This document shows positions 43,676 through 52,031 of a stretch of 64,000 nucleotides of DNA, piece after piece; positions within the stretch are counted from its first letter, which is position 1, and each line of letters begins with the position of its first letter. Position numbers and translations under genes: made by a program. The DNA lies in contig JAHDLA010000004.1 in the NCBI GenBank assembly GCA_018436705.1, positions 186,001-250,000 of the forward strand. Direction: 5' to 3'. The stretch is from Sedimentibacter sp. (GTDB lineage: Bacteria > Bacillota > Clostridia > Tissierellales > Sedimentibacteraceae). Under the pieces are notes generated by a model, which saw only the letters and a program-made list of their open reading frames with translations, had not been told where the DNA came from and did not search any database.

Positions 43676-44962
43676 TTATGCATTCTGCCTGCTCCCCAGC
43701 ATTTCTATGAAAGCACCTATTCTTGTTTTTAACTGTTCTGCATCCTGATCTGTATAATCTGTTTCTATTCCGAGAACAGGAATCCCTGCTTCTTTTATTG
43801 CTTTTTCAACCTTGTATCCTTCTGTATCATACAGACTGCAGAATTTTAAATTAACATCTATTATTCCGTCAACATCATATTCTTCAGCCAGTCGAAGTAT
43901 ATCTTTTACTCTTCCTTCATTTGGAGTGAAGCATGCGCAGTTAATTCCCATGTATCTGTCAGCTAATGCTGATATTTGTTCATCAAGAGTAGATTTTGTT
44001 TCATCTACAAGGTTTTCAAAGTATCTTGTGCCTGTACACATTTCTTCAACTACAACAGAAGCTCCGCTTGTTTCTACTATGTGGTGCAGTTTCCAGTTAG
44101 GAATTGCCAACGGTGTTCCGGTAAGCATTATTCTCTTTGTTCCTGCCGGAAATACACTAACATTTTCGGCAACCCTTTTATCCAATTCATCGCAAAGCTT
44201 GTTTGTCATTGTTGTGAAACGTGTTGGATCATCATAGAATGCTATTTGCGATATTAAAAGAACATCCTTGCCACTTATAGGTAGATTTTCATTTTTTCTG
44301 CAAGCATACAATCTCTCCAACGCTCGTCTCTTATCATTGATAAGTTTTATTGCCGCAGCCAGTTTTTCAGGAGTTACTTTGTTGCCTGTAATTTCTTCAA
44401 CCTTATCTAAAAATACTTTTATTTCATCCGCCCAAGCAGCTATATCTTTTGGACGTTTCATTTGAGGCAGATCCATTACGTGAATAGGAACATCTTCTGC
44501 AAGTATTTCCCATGCTTTTTTCTTTCCGTCACAAGTTGTTTCACCTACATACATATCCGCTATTCTAAAAAAAGGACATGTTTTATCAAGTCGTGCACCT
44601 ACTGAAGCTTTTATCAAAGGACATGTGCTTGTCGGCAATACTTTCTCTCCTCCAGGAACCCAAAACTGAGACCCACCGCATAATCCTGTAGCAATGGCAT
44701 CCGCTGCAAAAACGATTTCATCCGGAACGTATACACAGAATGTTCCCAAAACCTTCCCACCTTTTTTCTGATGCTCAATAAGCTCTGCGGGGCGAATTCC
44801 ATGAATTTCGGACACTACTAAGTTATAATAATCCATAGATTCCGGACGGTTGTCCTGTGATAAATAAACATCCCCGAACGCAACCGGTAACACTTCACAC
44901 AATTGATCATGCAACTCCAAATTCATATCCAGGTTTTTCCACATTTCTTTATAATCTGCCAT
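43676..44962 (-). CDS. Double-cubane-cluster-containing anaerobic reductase (2-hydroxyacyl-CoA dehydratase family, YjiM-like)
   Basis: 428 aa HgdB/BcrB-like fold. Likely cluster cysteines include GTFCVYVPDEIVFAAD, STCPLIKASVGARLDKTCPF, GETTCDGKKKAWE and LKFCSLYD. The full-length two-domain form and absence of a second subunit in the same frame match the double-cubane [8Fe-9S] protein group, which with an ATP-driven activator reduces small substrates at very low potential. The natural substrate is unknown. Transcribed from its own promoter with a 22-bp palindromic operator candidate, and cotranscribed with DUF3343. SD GGAGG. Confidence 0.86.
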   Translation of the reverse strand: MADYKEMWKNLDMNLELHDQLCEVLPVAFGDVYLSQDNRPESMDYYNLVVSEIHGIRPAELIEHQKKGGKVLGTFCVYVPDEIVFAADAIATGLCGGSQFWVPGGEKVLPTSTCPLIKASVGARLDKTCPFFRIADMYVGETTCDGKKKAWEILAEDVPIHVMDLPQMKRPKDIAAWADEIKVFLDKVEEITGNKVTPEKLAAAIKLINDKRRALERLYACRKNENLPISGKDVLLISQIAFYDDPTRFTTMTNKLCDELDKRVAENVSVFPAGTKRIMLTGTPLAIPNWKLHHIVETSGASVVVEEMCTGTRYFENLVDETKSTLDEQISALADRYMGINCACFTPNEGRVKDILRLAEEYDVDGIIDVNLKFCSLYDTEGYKVEKAIKEAGIPVLGIETDYTDQDAEQLKTRIGAFIEMLGSRQNA

Positions 44963-45009
44963 TATAAAACCTCCATATAGTATAATTATTTTTTTAACAA
45001 TACAATTAA

Positions 45010-45038
45010 ATTATAGTTCAAGTTTCTTGTAATTACAA
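45010..45038 (-). promoter_or_regulatory. Promoter of the double-cubane protein gene
   Basis: Minus strand: TTGTAA (45038-45033), 17 nt, TATAAT (45015-45010), overlapped by the perfect palindrome at 45022-45043. Confidence 0.78.
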
Positions 45039-45043
45039 GAAAC
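45022..45043. promoter_or_regulatory. Perfect 22-bp palindromic operator candidate
   Basis: Two 11-bp halves (GTTTCTTGTAA and its exact complement) without spacer, covering the -35 and half the spacer of the double-cubane promoter. Core TTGTAATTACAA resembles sites used by MarR/TetR-type dimers. The regulator is unknown and not encoded adjacently. Confidence 0.7.
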
Positions 45044-45117
45044 ACAAACTTATACAAATACGTTTACCTATAAAAAAGTTTTATTGTTCATTAGCAATCA
45101 TTCAATGCAGTTATAAT

Positions 45118-46191
45118 TCAATCAATATTACACCGTTCTGATATAAATTCCTTAAGTTTTATAATATTCTCTTCTTTAGTTTTGTCATAATCAACGGTGA
45201 TTTTCAAGCAAGGGAGACCAGAAGCCTCAAAGCATTCATTATGAACGCAGCATCCCCTTGCAGAAGCTTCTACCAATACAGTTATATTGTACTTTTCAAT
45301 AATCCTTTTCATATGTTCCGAGAGGTTTTCAAATAAATACTTCTTGGCAAGAGCATAATAAATATCTTTGCCGCAATCAGTAATCCTATAGTTTTCACCT
45401 TCACATAGTGAAAATGCAGCAATGGCATTTTTCATTATCATTGGTGCAAATATTTCCTCATTTAACGGAGCCATCGGTGCTCCTGTTATTAATACTTTAG
45501 ATACATTTAACGGTTCTTTTTTTCCCGCATATTCATTAAGGTTTTCTTTAAAATTATAAAGTTTATTAAAGCGCTCGTCCAAATTAAAAATAAACTGACT
45601 TCCGTATACTATGCTTATCAAGTCACTTGCTGAAAGTACATCCGGGTGTATCATATAAATATTTGTAATTTCATTAATAAGCTTACTTATTTCATTAGTT
45701 TTATTTACGGCATATAAAAGCTTGTCTCTTTCCAATACAGTATTAAATTTTTTCTGCAAAAAATATACGAACTTTTGATATTCAAGAGCTAAATAATTTT
45801 CATTCTTTTTTTCTTTTATTATGTACACTGTTTTAATGTCTTCAAGCATGTGCATCATAGTCTCTTTATCCGGGCAATAATCAGTACCCACTACAATATC
45901 AGCAAAATGCGAAAATGGGCACCTGTCAGTAATTACATATCCATAGCTCGCTTTTATAACAGAACATAAGTTCTCATCAAAAACTTTTTCTGCTGCTTTA
46001 ATATTTGATCCGTCAATTCCGAAAATATTTATAGGAATAACATCCATTGCCCACAGCAGTTCTCTCGGAACATTAACACCATATACTCCTGCAATGTTCT
46101 TACCTGCATTTTTAAGTTCAAGAGCAGCAATAAATGCATTATGCCTCATATCCTTGAACTCTTCCAATTGAAAGCGCAAATTATCGTTCAT
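45118..46191 (-). CDS. 2-hydroxyacyl-CoA dehydratase-family protein
   Basis: 357 aa related to HgdB/double-cubane proteins: NVPRELLWAMDVIP, ENLCSVIKASYGYV, TDRCPFSHFADIVVGTDYC, ARGCCVHNECFEASGLPCL. The usual first cysteine (FCVYVPDE in the neighbour) is replaced here (VYGVNVPRE), so cluster ligation may differ. It follows the activase gene with an 11-nt gap and probably forms its own transcription unit with it (promoter at 47005-47033). Substrate unknown. Confidence 0.8.
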   Translation of the reverse strand: MNDNLRFQLEEFKDMRHNAFIAALELKNAGKNIAGVYGVNVPRELLWAMDVIPINIFGIDGSNIKAAEKVFDENLCSVIKASYGYVITDRCPFSHFADIVVGTDYCPDKETMMHMLEDIKTVYIIKEKKNENYLALEYQKFVYFLQKKFNTVLERDKLLYAVNKTNEISKLINEITNIYMIHPDVLSASDLISIVYGSQFIFNLDERFNKLYNFKENLNEYAGKKEPLNVSKVLITGAPMAPLNEEIFAPMIMKNAIAAFSLCEGENYRITDCGKDIYYALAKKYLFENLSEHMKRIIEKYNITVLVEASARGCCVHNECFEASGLPCLKITVDYDKTKEENIIKLKEFISERCNID

Positions 46192-46202
46192 TACAATACC
46201 GC

Positions 46203-46958
46203 CTATTTTGAAAGTGCTGCACCGACAGCTCCGGCATAGCGCGCCATGCTGTTAGAGTTAACAGCTTTTTTAAGTTTCTTTCCTAACTGATCGCACATAT
46301 AGCTGCTCTCGCAAAACCCTCCTGTCAAAAAGAAGCTGTCATTGTCTGAATTCAATTTTGTACTTAAAGTATATACCTTATTTACAATTGAATTAACTAC
46401 GCCCCAGGCTATATCTTCTTTAGGCCTTCCGTTTCCTATAAGGCTTATAACCTCTGACTCTGCAAATACCGTACACATTGAGCTTATAGAAACTTCACTG
46501 CCCTTCTCTGCCAGATCGAAAATTTCCGTAAGTGTAACCCCAAGTGTATTAGCCATTATTTCTAAGAACCTGCCTGTACCTGCAGAACATTTATCGTTCA
46601 TAATAAAATTTGTCACCATTCCGTCTTTAACAGCAATTATTTTTGTATCCTGACCACCTATGTCTATCACAGTGCAGTCCTTTCCGTTTAAATAATAAGC
46701 CCCTCTGCCATGGCATGTTATTTCAGTTACTACCTTATCGGCAAATGGCACCGATACCCTTCCGTATCCTGTAGCTGTTATATGGGAGTTATCTGATGTT
46801 ACATTTTTTTCCTCAAGCCAGTTCTTAATATTTAACGCAGTTTCCTTACTGCTCCACCCCGTAGGCATAAGCAAATTATACAGTATTCCACTGCCGTTTT
46901 CGGGCATCACAATTACTTTTGCAGCAGCAGAACCTATATCTATTCCGACACGATACAT
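46203..46958 (-). CDS. Acyl-CoA dehydratase activase (HgdC/YjiL-like)
   Basis: 251 aa ASKHA ATPase: VGIDIGSAAAKVIVM (phosphate 1), VIDIGGQDTKII (phosphate 2), NDKCSAGTGRFLE and SSMCTVFAES with the two cysteines bridging a [4Fe-4S] cluster in a homodimer, and GAVGAALSK at the end. Minimal HgdC length, unlike the longer activase at 16312. It should donate electrons to the dehydratase-like proteins encoded just downstream. SD AAGGAG. Confidence 0.93.
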   Translation of the reverse strand: MYRVGIDIGSAAAKVIVMPENGSGILYNLLMPTGWSSKETALNIKNWLEEKNVTSDNSHITATGYGRVSVPFADKVVTEITCHGRGAYYLNGKDCTVIDIGGQDTKIIAVKDGMVTNFIMNDKCSAGTGRFLEIMANTLGVTLTEIFDLAEKGSEVSISSMCTVFAESEVISLIGNGRPKEDIAWGVVNSIVNKVYTLSTKLNSDNDSFFLTGGFCESSYMCDQLGKKLKKAVNSNSMARYAGAVGAALSK

Positions 46959-47004
46959 AGTATGCTCCTTATGTTTTATTTTCTCTCATTCAAACTCAAT
47001 TTCT

Positions 47005-47033
47005 ATTTTAGCATTCACAGAAGATAAATGCAA
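47005..47033 (-). promoter_or_regulatory. Probable promoter of the activase gene
   Basis: Minus strand: TTGCAT (47033-47028), 17 nt, TAAAAT (47010-47005), about 47 nt before the start codon. Confidence 0.5.
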
Positions 47034-47059
47034 CAAAGTCTACTCCATAAATTATGCAT

Positions 47060-47088
47060 ACAAAAAGCGGCCTATACTGATCAGCCGC
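47060..47088 (-). terminator. Terminator of the DHHW/MBOAT operon
   Basis: GCGGC / GCCGC stem (47067-47071 and 47084-47088); on the minus strand a T5 run follows. Confidence 0.7.
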
Positions 47089-47115
47089 AAGAAGTTGAAT
47101 ATAAAAGTGTCAAAC

Positions 47116-48363
47116 TTATTTTGTTAAGTTTAAAACACTGTCCATAAAATTTTCAAAATTAGTCGTTAAAACATAATTTAAAAACAGAACCTCTTCAATA
47201 TTGTTTTCATTAACCAAATCAACTATACTTTCCTTGTAATGTCTGGGATCAATTACATAGATTTCACTGTAATGAGGTGTAAGAAAAGGGATAAATGCAT
47301 TACCGTAGGAGTCTTTAATGACCATTATTTTTTTATCCGACTTAGCACTGGTTTTTATGACGCCGAGGGGAAAATCTCCTCCTATAAACACACCATACTT
47401 TTGATCTAATTTCGCATATGACTTATTTATAACTTTGCCTTTGTAGGATTTTTTTTCGCCTGTATCTTTATCATAGTAATACACCGTCATATCTGTATTG
47501 ACAGGAGGTTCATAATAAATAACGTCATCCGGGTTGTTATTTACAGTTTCAGAAGGGTTGACAGTTGATATGTGTCCTAGATAGCCTGAAGCTTCGCCAA
47601 TCTGGTAGTCTTTTAATGATACCGCTTCTAATCCTGCTGCTTTTGCAAATCCTGTATACCCATAGTACGCACCAAGGGCTGTCCAATGATGATCAGTACG
47701 GAAATATACATATTCGCCAATGTGCTCCTTTATTGGATGATATGCGTCCACAGGAATAATTCCGTCCTGTAATTTACTATTTACAAATTCGATTGCATCT
47801 ATCTGAGAATCAGACAAATTTTTGTATTTCTCATTTTTTAAAAACTCAACCTGTATGGGAGCCAGCAGAGAATAAACCTTCACGTCCTTGCCCAGTTTGT
47901 TGCTAACTGTTGTAATCATATCTGCGTAAGATTTGCTTTTATCCTCATTGAATTTATATAATTCCATAACAGTATCATTGAGTATCAGAAGATTTCCCTT
48001 GGTAGACGCTTCAACATTGTTATTGTCAGAAGTTTCATTGCCACCTACATTTTGACCGTCAAAAGCTACTATTGAAGCCTCTTCATTTCTTTTAATTCCC
48101 TTTAAATATGATAAATCATTGTTTATCTGCACCAATTGTTCCCTGTGGAAAAAATGATCAGCAAAATATTTTTCAAAATCGCTAAAATATTTTCCAGAGA
48201 AAAGATCCGTGGTGTTAAAATCTGGTTTTTGGGCCAAAGTCCTATTTTCTGTCTGTGAAACAGCAGCATCCTTCGGGGATGTAATGTTTAATATGGAAAT
48301 CACATAAACTAAGGATATAAAAACAATTATATTTATATATGACATGTTATTATTTTTGTTCAT
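47116..48363 (-). CDS. DHHW family protein (AlgJ/AlgX-like acyl-transfer accessory)
   Basis: 415 aa. An N-terminal TM anchor (~8-26) is followed by NRTLAQKPDF and SDFEKYFADHFFHREQLV (SGNH-like N region) and the signature FRTDHHWTALGAYYGYTGFA; GGDFPLGVIKTS and IKDSYGNAFIPFL follow (probable catalytic Ser). DHHW proteins work with MBOAT acyltransferases to O-acylate extracellular polysaccharides, as AlgJ/AlgX do for alginate. The partner gene is 12 nt upstream. The glycan target is not encoded nearby. Confidence 0.87.
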   Translation of the reverse strand: MNKNNNMSYINIIVFISLVYVISILNITSPKDAAVSQTENRTLAQKPDFNTTDLFSGKYFSDFEKYFADHFFHREQLVQINNDLSYLKGIKRNEEASIVAFDGQNVGGNETSDNNNVEASTKGNLLILNDTVMELYKFNEDKSKSYADMITTVSNKLGKDVKVYSLLAPIQVEFLKNEKYKNLSDSQIDAIEFVNSKLQDGIIPVDAYHPIKEHIGEYVYFRTDHHWTALGAYYGYTGFAKAAGLEAVSLKDYQIGEASGYLGHISTVNPSETVNNNPDDVIYYEPPVNTDMTVYYYDKDTGEKKSYKGKVINKSYAKLDQKYGVFIGGDFPLGVIKTSAKSDKKIMVIKDSYGNAFIPFLTPHYSEIYVIDPRHYKESIVDLVNENNIEEVLFLNYVLTTNFENFMDSVLNLTK

Positions 48364-48375
48364 AATTACCTCTTT

Positions 48376-49785
48376 TTAAAACCTAAAATATAAAAACGGA
48401 TTATATGTTTGTCCAATAAGCAATATGGTGCTTACGATCAAAATTAGTGCATTAAATGCAACAACCATTAATTTTGAAGGGTTGTAACTATTTATTGCAA
48501 ACATGTCACAAATCCTTTTAAATAATTTGCTAAATGCAGGTGTACTTAATATTATCGCAAATATTAAAAATATTATGTTATTGAAAAATTCAATTTCAAA
48601 TTTAACATCGTACAACGGGTTATTGCCGTAACCAAATAGAACTCCAATAAACTGTATTGCTCTTGATATATCAATAAAATAGAAGAATACCCATCCTATA
48701 ATGACAATGAGCATCAAATATATATGTGATAGAAATGTAGGAATTTTATTCAAAACTTTATATAAGAAATTTCTTTCCAATAATAAGAAAAATCCATAAT
48801 ACATTCCCCACACAATAAAATTCCAGCTAGCTCCGTGCCAAAATCCTGTAAGCATCCAAACAATAATTACGTTCCGGATGAAGTGCTTTCTGTTTCCTCC
48901 AAGAGGTATATAAACATAATCTCTGAAAAAGGAGCTTAATGATATGTGCCACCTTCTCCAAAAATCTTGTACACTTTTTGCTATATAGGGATAATTGAAA
49001 TTCTCTTTATAGGTAAATCCAAACATTCTTCCAAGGCCTATTGCCATATCGGAATAGCCGGAAAAATCAAAGTAAATTTGAATAGTATACATAATTATTC
49101 CAAACCATGCACCCATAATAGACACTTCGTTTAAATTTCCGTCGAGAAACATAGTCGCTACTTCGCCTGCAGAATTAGCAATTATTATCTTTTTTAATAA
49201 TCCTATAATAAATCTGTTAATTCCATAGCTAAAGTTAGACGGTGTTATTATACGGTTATCTATTTCGTTTGCTATATCCTTATACCTAACTATTGGGCCT
49301 GCAATCAATTGGTGATACATAGACATATATAAAAGAAGCTTATAAAATTTATTCTGAGCAGGTACTTCCTGCCTGTAAACATCAACTACGTATGAAATAA
49401 TTTGAAAGGTATAAAATGAAATCCCTATAGGCAGCCCTATGGAACTAAAACCTATACTGGTTTTTAGCAAAAAGTTTATATTGCTGACAAAAAAATTATA
49501 ATATTTAAATACGCCTATCATAGATAAATCAATAATAACCGCCATATACAATGCAACCTTGCTTTTATATGTCCCCTTATTTTTATCAATCATTAGCGCA
49601 AAAAAATAATTAACAACAGCACTCATAAGCAGAGCAAATAAAAAAACCGGCTCGCCCCATGCATAGAAAAACAAAGAGAATCCCAGTAATACTATATTTC
49701 TGTAGACATTATTTTTGCTTCTAAAATAAAACAATAAATTTAGCGGAAAAAATAAATATAAAAAGACCAAACTAGAAAATAACAT
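48376..49785 (-). CDS. MBOAT family O-acyltransferase (AlgI/DltB-like)
   Basis: 469 aa, about 10-12 TM segments. FDFSGYSDMAIGLGRMFG, VQDFWRRWHISLSSFFRDYVY and the catalytic-region His in LTGFWHGASWNFIVWG are diagnostic of membrane-bound O-acyltransferases that move acyl groups across the membrane. With the DHHW protein it should acetylate or acylate a cell-surface glycan. SD AGGAGG; cotranscribed with the DHHW gene. Confidence 0.93.
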   Translation of the reverse strand: MLFSSLVFLYLFFPLNLLFYFRSKNNVYRNIVLLGFSLFFYAWGEPVFLFALLMSAVVNYFFALMIDKNKGTYKSKVALYMAVIIDLSMIGVFKYYNFFVSNINFLLKTSIGFSSIGLPIGISFYTFQIISYVVDVYRQEVPAQNKFYKLLLYMSMYHQLIAGPIVRYKDIANEIDNRIITPSNFSYGINRFIIGLLKKIIIANSAGEVATMFLDGNLNEVSIMGAWFGIIMYTIQIYFDFSGYSDMAIGLGRMFGFTYKENFNYPYIAKSVQDFWRRWHISLSSFFRDYVYIPLGGNRKHFIRNVIIVWMLTGFWHGASWNFIVWGMYYGFFLLLERNFLYKVLNKIPTFLSHIYLMLIVIIGWVFFYFIDISRAIQFIGVLFGYGNNPLYDVKFEIEFFNNIIFLIFAIILSTPAFSKLFKRICDMFAINSYNPSKLMVVAFNALILIVSTILLIGQTYNPFLYFRF

Positions 49786-49925
49786 TTACAAATTCATCCT
49801 CCTGATGTCATACTATTGTTAGACACAGTTAATAATATACCACTTATTCTAAAATAGCACAATATATTATTTCCTCTACTGCTTTATGATAATTTTCGAT
49901 ATATTATTACAATTTAGCAATCTAC

Positions 49926-50864
49926 TTACGATTTAATAATCAGATTTTCTAAGTCGATCTTTAAACTATTAATTGACTCTTCTTCCGATAATTCTATTTT
50001 TTTAAGCTTAATAATAATATTCTCTGCCTGATTCCTTACAGCCAAAACACTTTCATAGGAATTTCTGATTTTTGACTGCATAAACCAATCTGAAATCAAA
50101 CCGTCAAAAAAGAAATCCGCAAATTTTGCAAATCCGTCTGTATCTATATGAATATCTGAATCTATTTTTACATCTGTAAGCTCAGTCTTAAATTTTCTAA
50201 GCTGTACTTGGGCTTCTTCAACTTCTCTTTTAGTATCGTCCAGTTTTGAATGCTTTGCTAAATCCGCAATCAATCCTCCACCTAACAAATCCCATGTTCC
50301 CCATCCTTCTGCACTTCGCAAGCTGTTAAGCGCCCTATCGAGACATCTTATAGCATTATTTCCGGCGTCTACAGCTTCCTTAAGCTCTTCAAGCCTATTC
50401 CTTGAATCATTCAGGCGGCTAGATATATCAAGTATACTTTTAGCTGTGTTCTCATCAGATCTTAATAACATCTCTTTTTTTTGTTCATGCAGAGAGTTAT
50501 ACTGGCTTTTACAATCCATGTACTCCGTTCTTTCCTGAGAAAGCTTGGAAATTTCATACTCAATGTTTTCTAAATCCGTCAATGCCTGATTATGTTTTAA
50601 TTTCGCTGCAATTGCTTCTCTTTGCTCTTCTTCAAGTTTATCATCCAATTTACCTACCACAGAATAGAAAATAGTAGCAAGTCCTTTTTTATTTAACTTT
50701 TCTACATCATAATTTTCTTTTACTAGTATGCTTTTCAATTCGGTTTCCTTTTTTTTAAGCTGATTGCGTTCATCTTTTAACTCTTTTAACATTGAATCTA
50801 TTTTTTTCAGCCTGCTAATACCTTTTTGGGCCTTTTCCATTTTTGCATTTAATTCACTATACAT
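49926..50864 (-). CDS. Predicted coiled-coil protein of unknown function
   Basis: 312 aa, mostly Lys/Glu/Leu-rich heptads (~1-180 and ~205-235 with helix-forming repeats), interrupted by GWGTWDLLGGGLIADLAKHS (~195-215), a Gly-rich segment found in some uncharacterised Firmicute proteins. No TM or signal peptide, no catalytic motif. Likely a cytoplasmic scaffold or filament. I do not recognise a specific function. SD CGGAGGG. Confidence 0.6.
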   Translation of the reverse strand: MYSELNAKMEKAQKGISRLKKIDSMLKELKDERNQLKKKETELKSILVKENYDVEKLNKKGLATIFYSVVGKLDDKLEEEQREAIAAKLKHNQALTDLENIEYEISKLSQERTEYMDCKSQYNSLHEQKKEMLLRSDENTAKSILDISSRLNDSRNRLEELKEAVDAGNNAIRCLDRALNSLRSAEGWGTWDLLGGGLIADLAKHSKLDDTKREVEEAQVQLRKFKTELTDVKIDSDIHIDTDGFAKFADFFFDGLISDWFMQSKIRNSYESVLAVRNQAENIIIKLKKIELSEEESINSLKIDLENLIIKS

Positions 50865-50993
50865 ATTTCCCTCCGGATTTATTCATACTGTCTTACTAAA
50901 TAACAATACCATTCTATTAGACGAAAAATTTATAAAATTTGTTTCATATTTCAAAAAAATTTGTTACATTAAATAATGACTGCATCTATAAGA

Positions 50994-51027
50994 AAAAAAG
51001 AAAAGATTTGCGCATTTTGTCAAATCT
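50994..51027 (-). terminator. Terminator after the SDR gene
   Basis: Stem AGATTTG / CAAATCT (51004-51010 and 51021-51027); on the minus strand TTTTCTTTTTTTC follows. Confidence 0.6.
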
Positions 51028-51089
51028 CCTCTATTTCCTAAGTAATTATATTTATTTCCTAATTATTATTATCATGAACACTTTGATAT

Positions 51090-51959
51090 TTAGCTATTTA
51101 CTATGTCACCGCCGTTTATGTGCATTGTCTGTCCGGTCATATACGAAGAGCAGTCTGTCGCTAGATATACATATGCTTCAGCCAGCTCCGCCGGCTGTCC
51201 CGGCCTTTTCAACGGAGTGTCCTTGCCAAAAACACCAACCTTTGACTTATCAAATGTAGAAGGTATCAGCGGTGTCCATATAGGCCCCGGAGCCACTTGG
51301 TTAACTCGTATATTCCTGCCTGCTAGATTTTGTGATAAAGATCTTGTGAATGATGTTACCGCACCCTTAGCCGCTGAATAATCAATTAAATCCTTGCTGC
51401 CCCTGAATGCAACTACTGAACTTGTATTTATGATACTACTTCCTTCTTTCAAATACTTTAAGGCTGATCTTGTAAGATAAAACATTGAGTATATGTTTGT
51501 TCTGAAGGTGTCATCCAGCTGTTCGTCTGTTATATCCTCAAAGTTAGTCTGAGGATGCTGTATTGCTGCATTGTTTACTAAAATATCCAAGCTTCCAAAT
51601 TGACTGATAGTTTTCTCTACTGCTTCATTGCAGAAATTTGAATCTCTCAAGTTTCCTTTGATTAAATATGCCGCACCTCCATAGCTCTCAACAGCCCTCT
51701 TTGTTTCATTTGCATCATCATCGGCAATATTATATACTATGGCAACATTGCACCCTTCTTTTGCATAAGCAACAGCAACAGCTCTGCCTATTCCACTGTC
51801 CCCTCCCGTGATAATTGCAACCTTGCCTTTTAATCTGCCATATCCTTTGCAGTTTATATCATCGTATATAGGTTTGGGGTTCATTTCGCTTTCTTTCCCC
51901 GGTTCCGGCTGTGTCTGCCCTTTAATATCCTGCGGTGTATACATTAAATTAGTTTTCAT
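51090..51959 (-). CDS. SDR family oxidoreductase (general-stress-type, YhxD/YhdF-like)
   Basis: 289 aa. After a ~40-residue N-terminal extension (PEPGKESEMNPKPIYDD), the Rossmann core shows GGDSGIGRAVA (NAD(P)-binding), LVNNAAIQHP, Tyr-x-x-x-Lys in DYSAAKGAVTSFTRSL and SSVVAFRG with the catalytic Ser. This extended SDR subgroup includes Bacillus general stress proteins. Substrate unknown. SD CGGAGG. Confidence 0.9.
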   Translation of the reverse strand: MKTNLMYTPQDIKGQTQPEPGKESEMNPKPIYDDINCKGYGRLKGKVAIITGGDSGIGRAVAVAYAKEGCNVAIVYNIADDDANETKRAVESYGGAAYLIKGNLRDSNFCNEAVEKTISQFGSLDILVNNAAIQHPQTNFEDITDEQLDDTFRTNIYSMFYLTRSALKYLKEGSSIINTSSVVAFRGSKDLIDYSAAKGAVTSFTRSLSQNLAGRNIRVNQVAPGPIWTPLIPSTFDKSKVGVFGKDTPLKRPGQPAELAEAYVYLATDCSSYMTGQTMHINGGDIVNS

Positions 51960-52031
51960 AATAACCTCCGAAATTATATATACTTAGTTATTACCAAAAC
52001 TAATTTACATCATACAACCAAAATTAATTAC

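Noticed and set aside
43812..44237. 141-codon plus-strand frame inside the double-cubane gene
   Set aside because: Shadow frame with no SD or recognisable motif.
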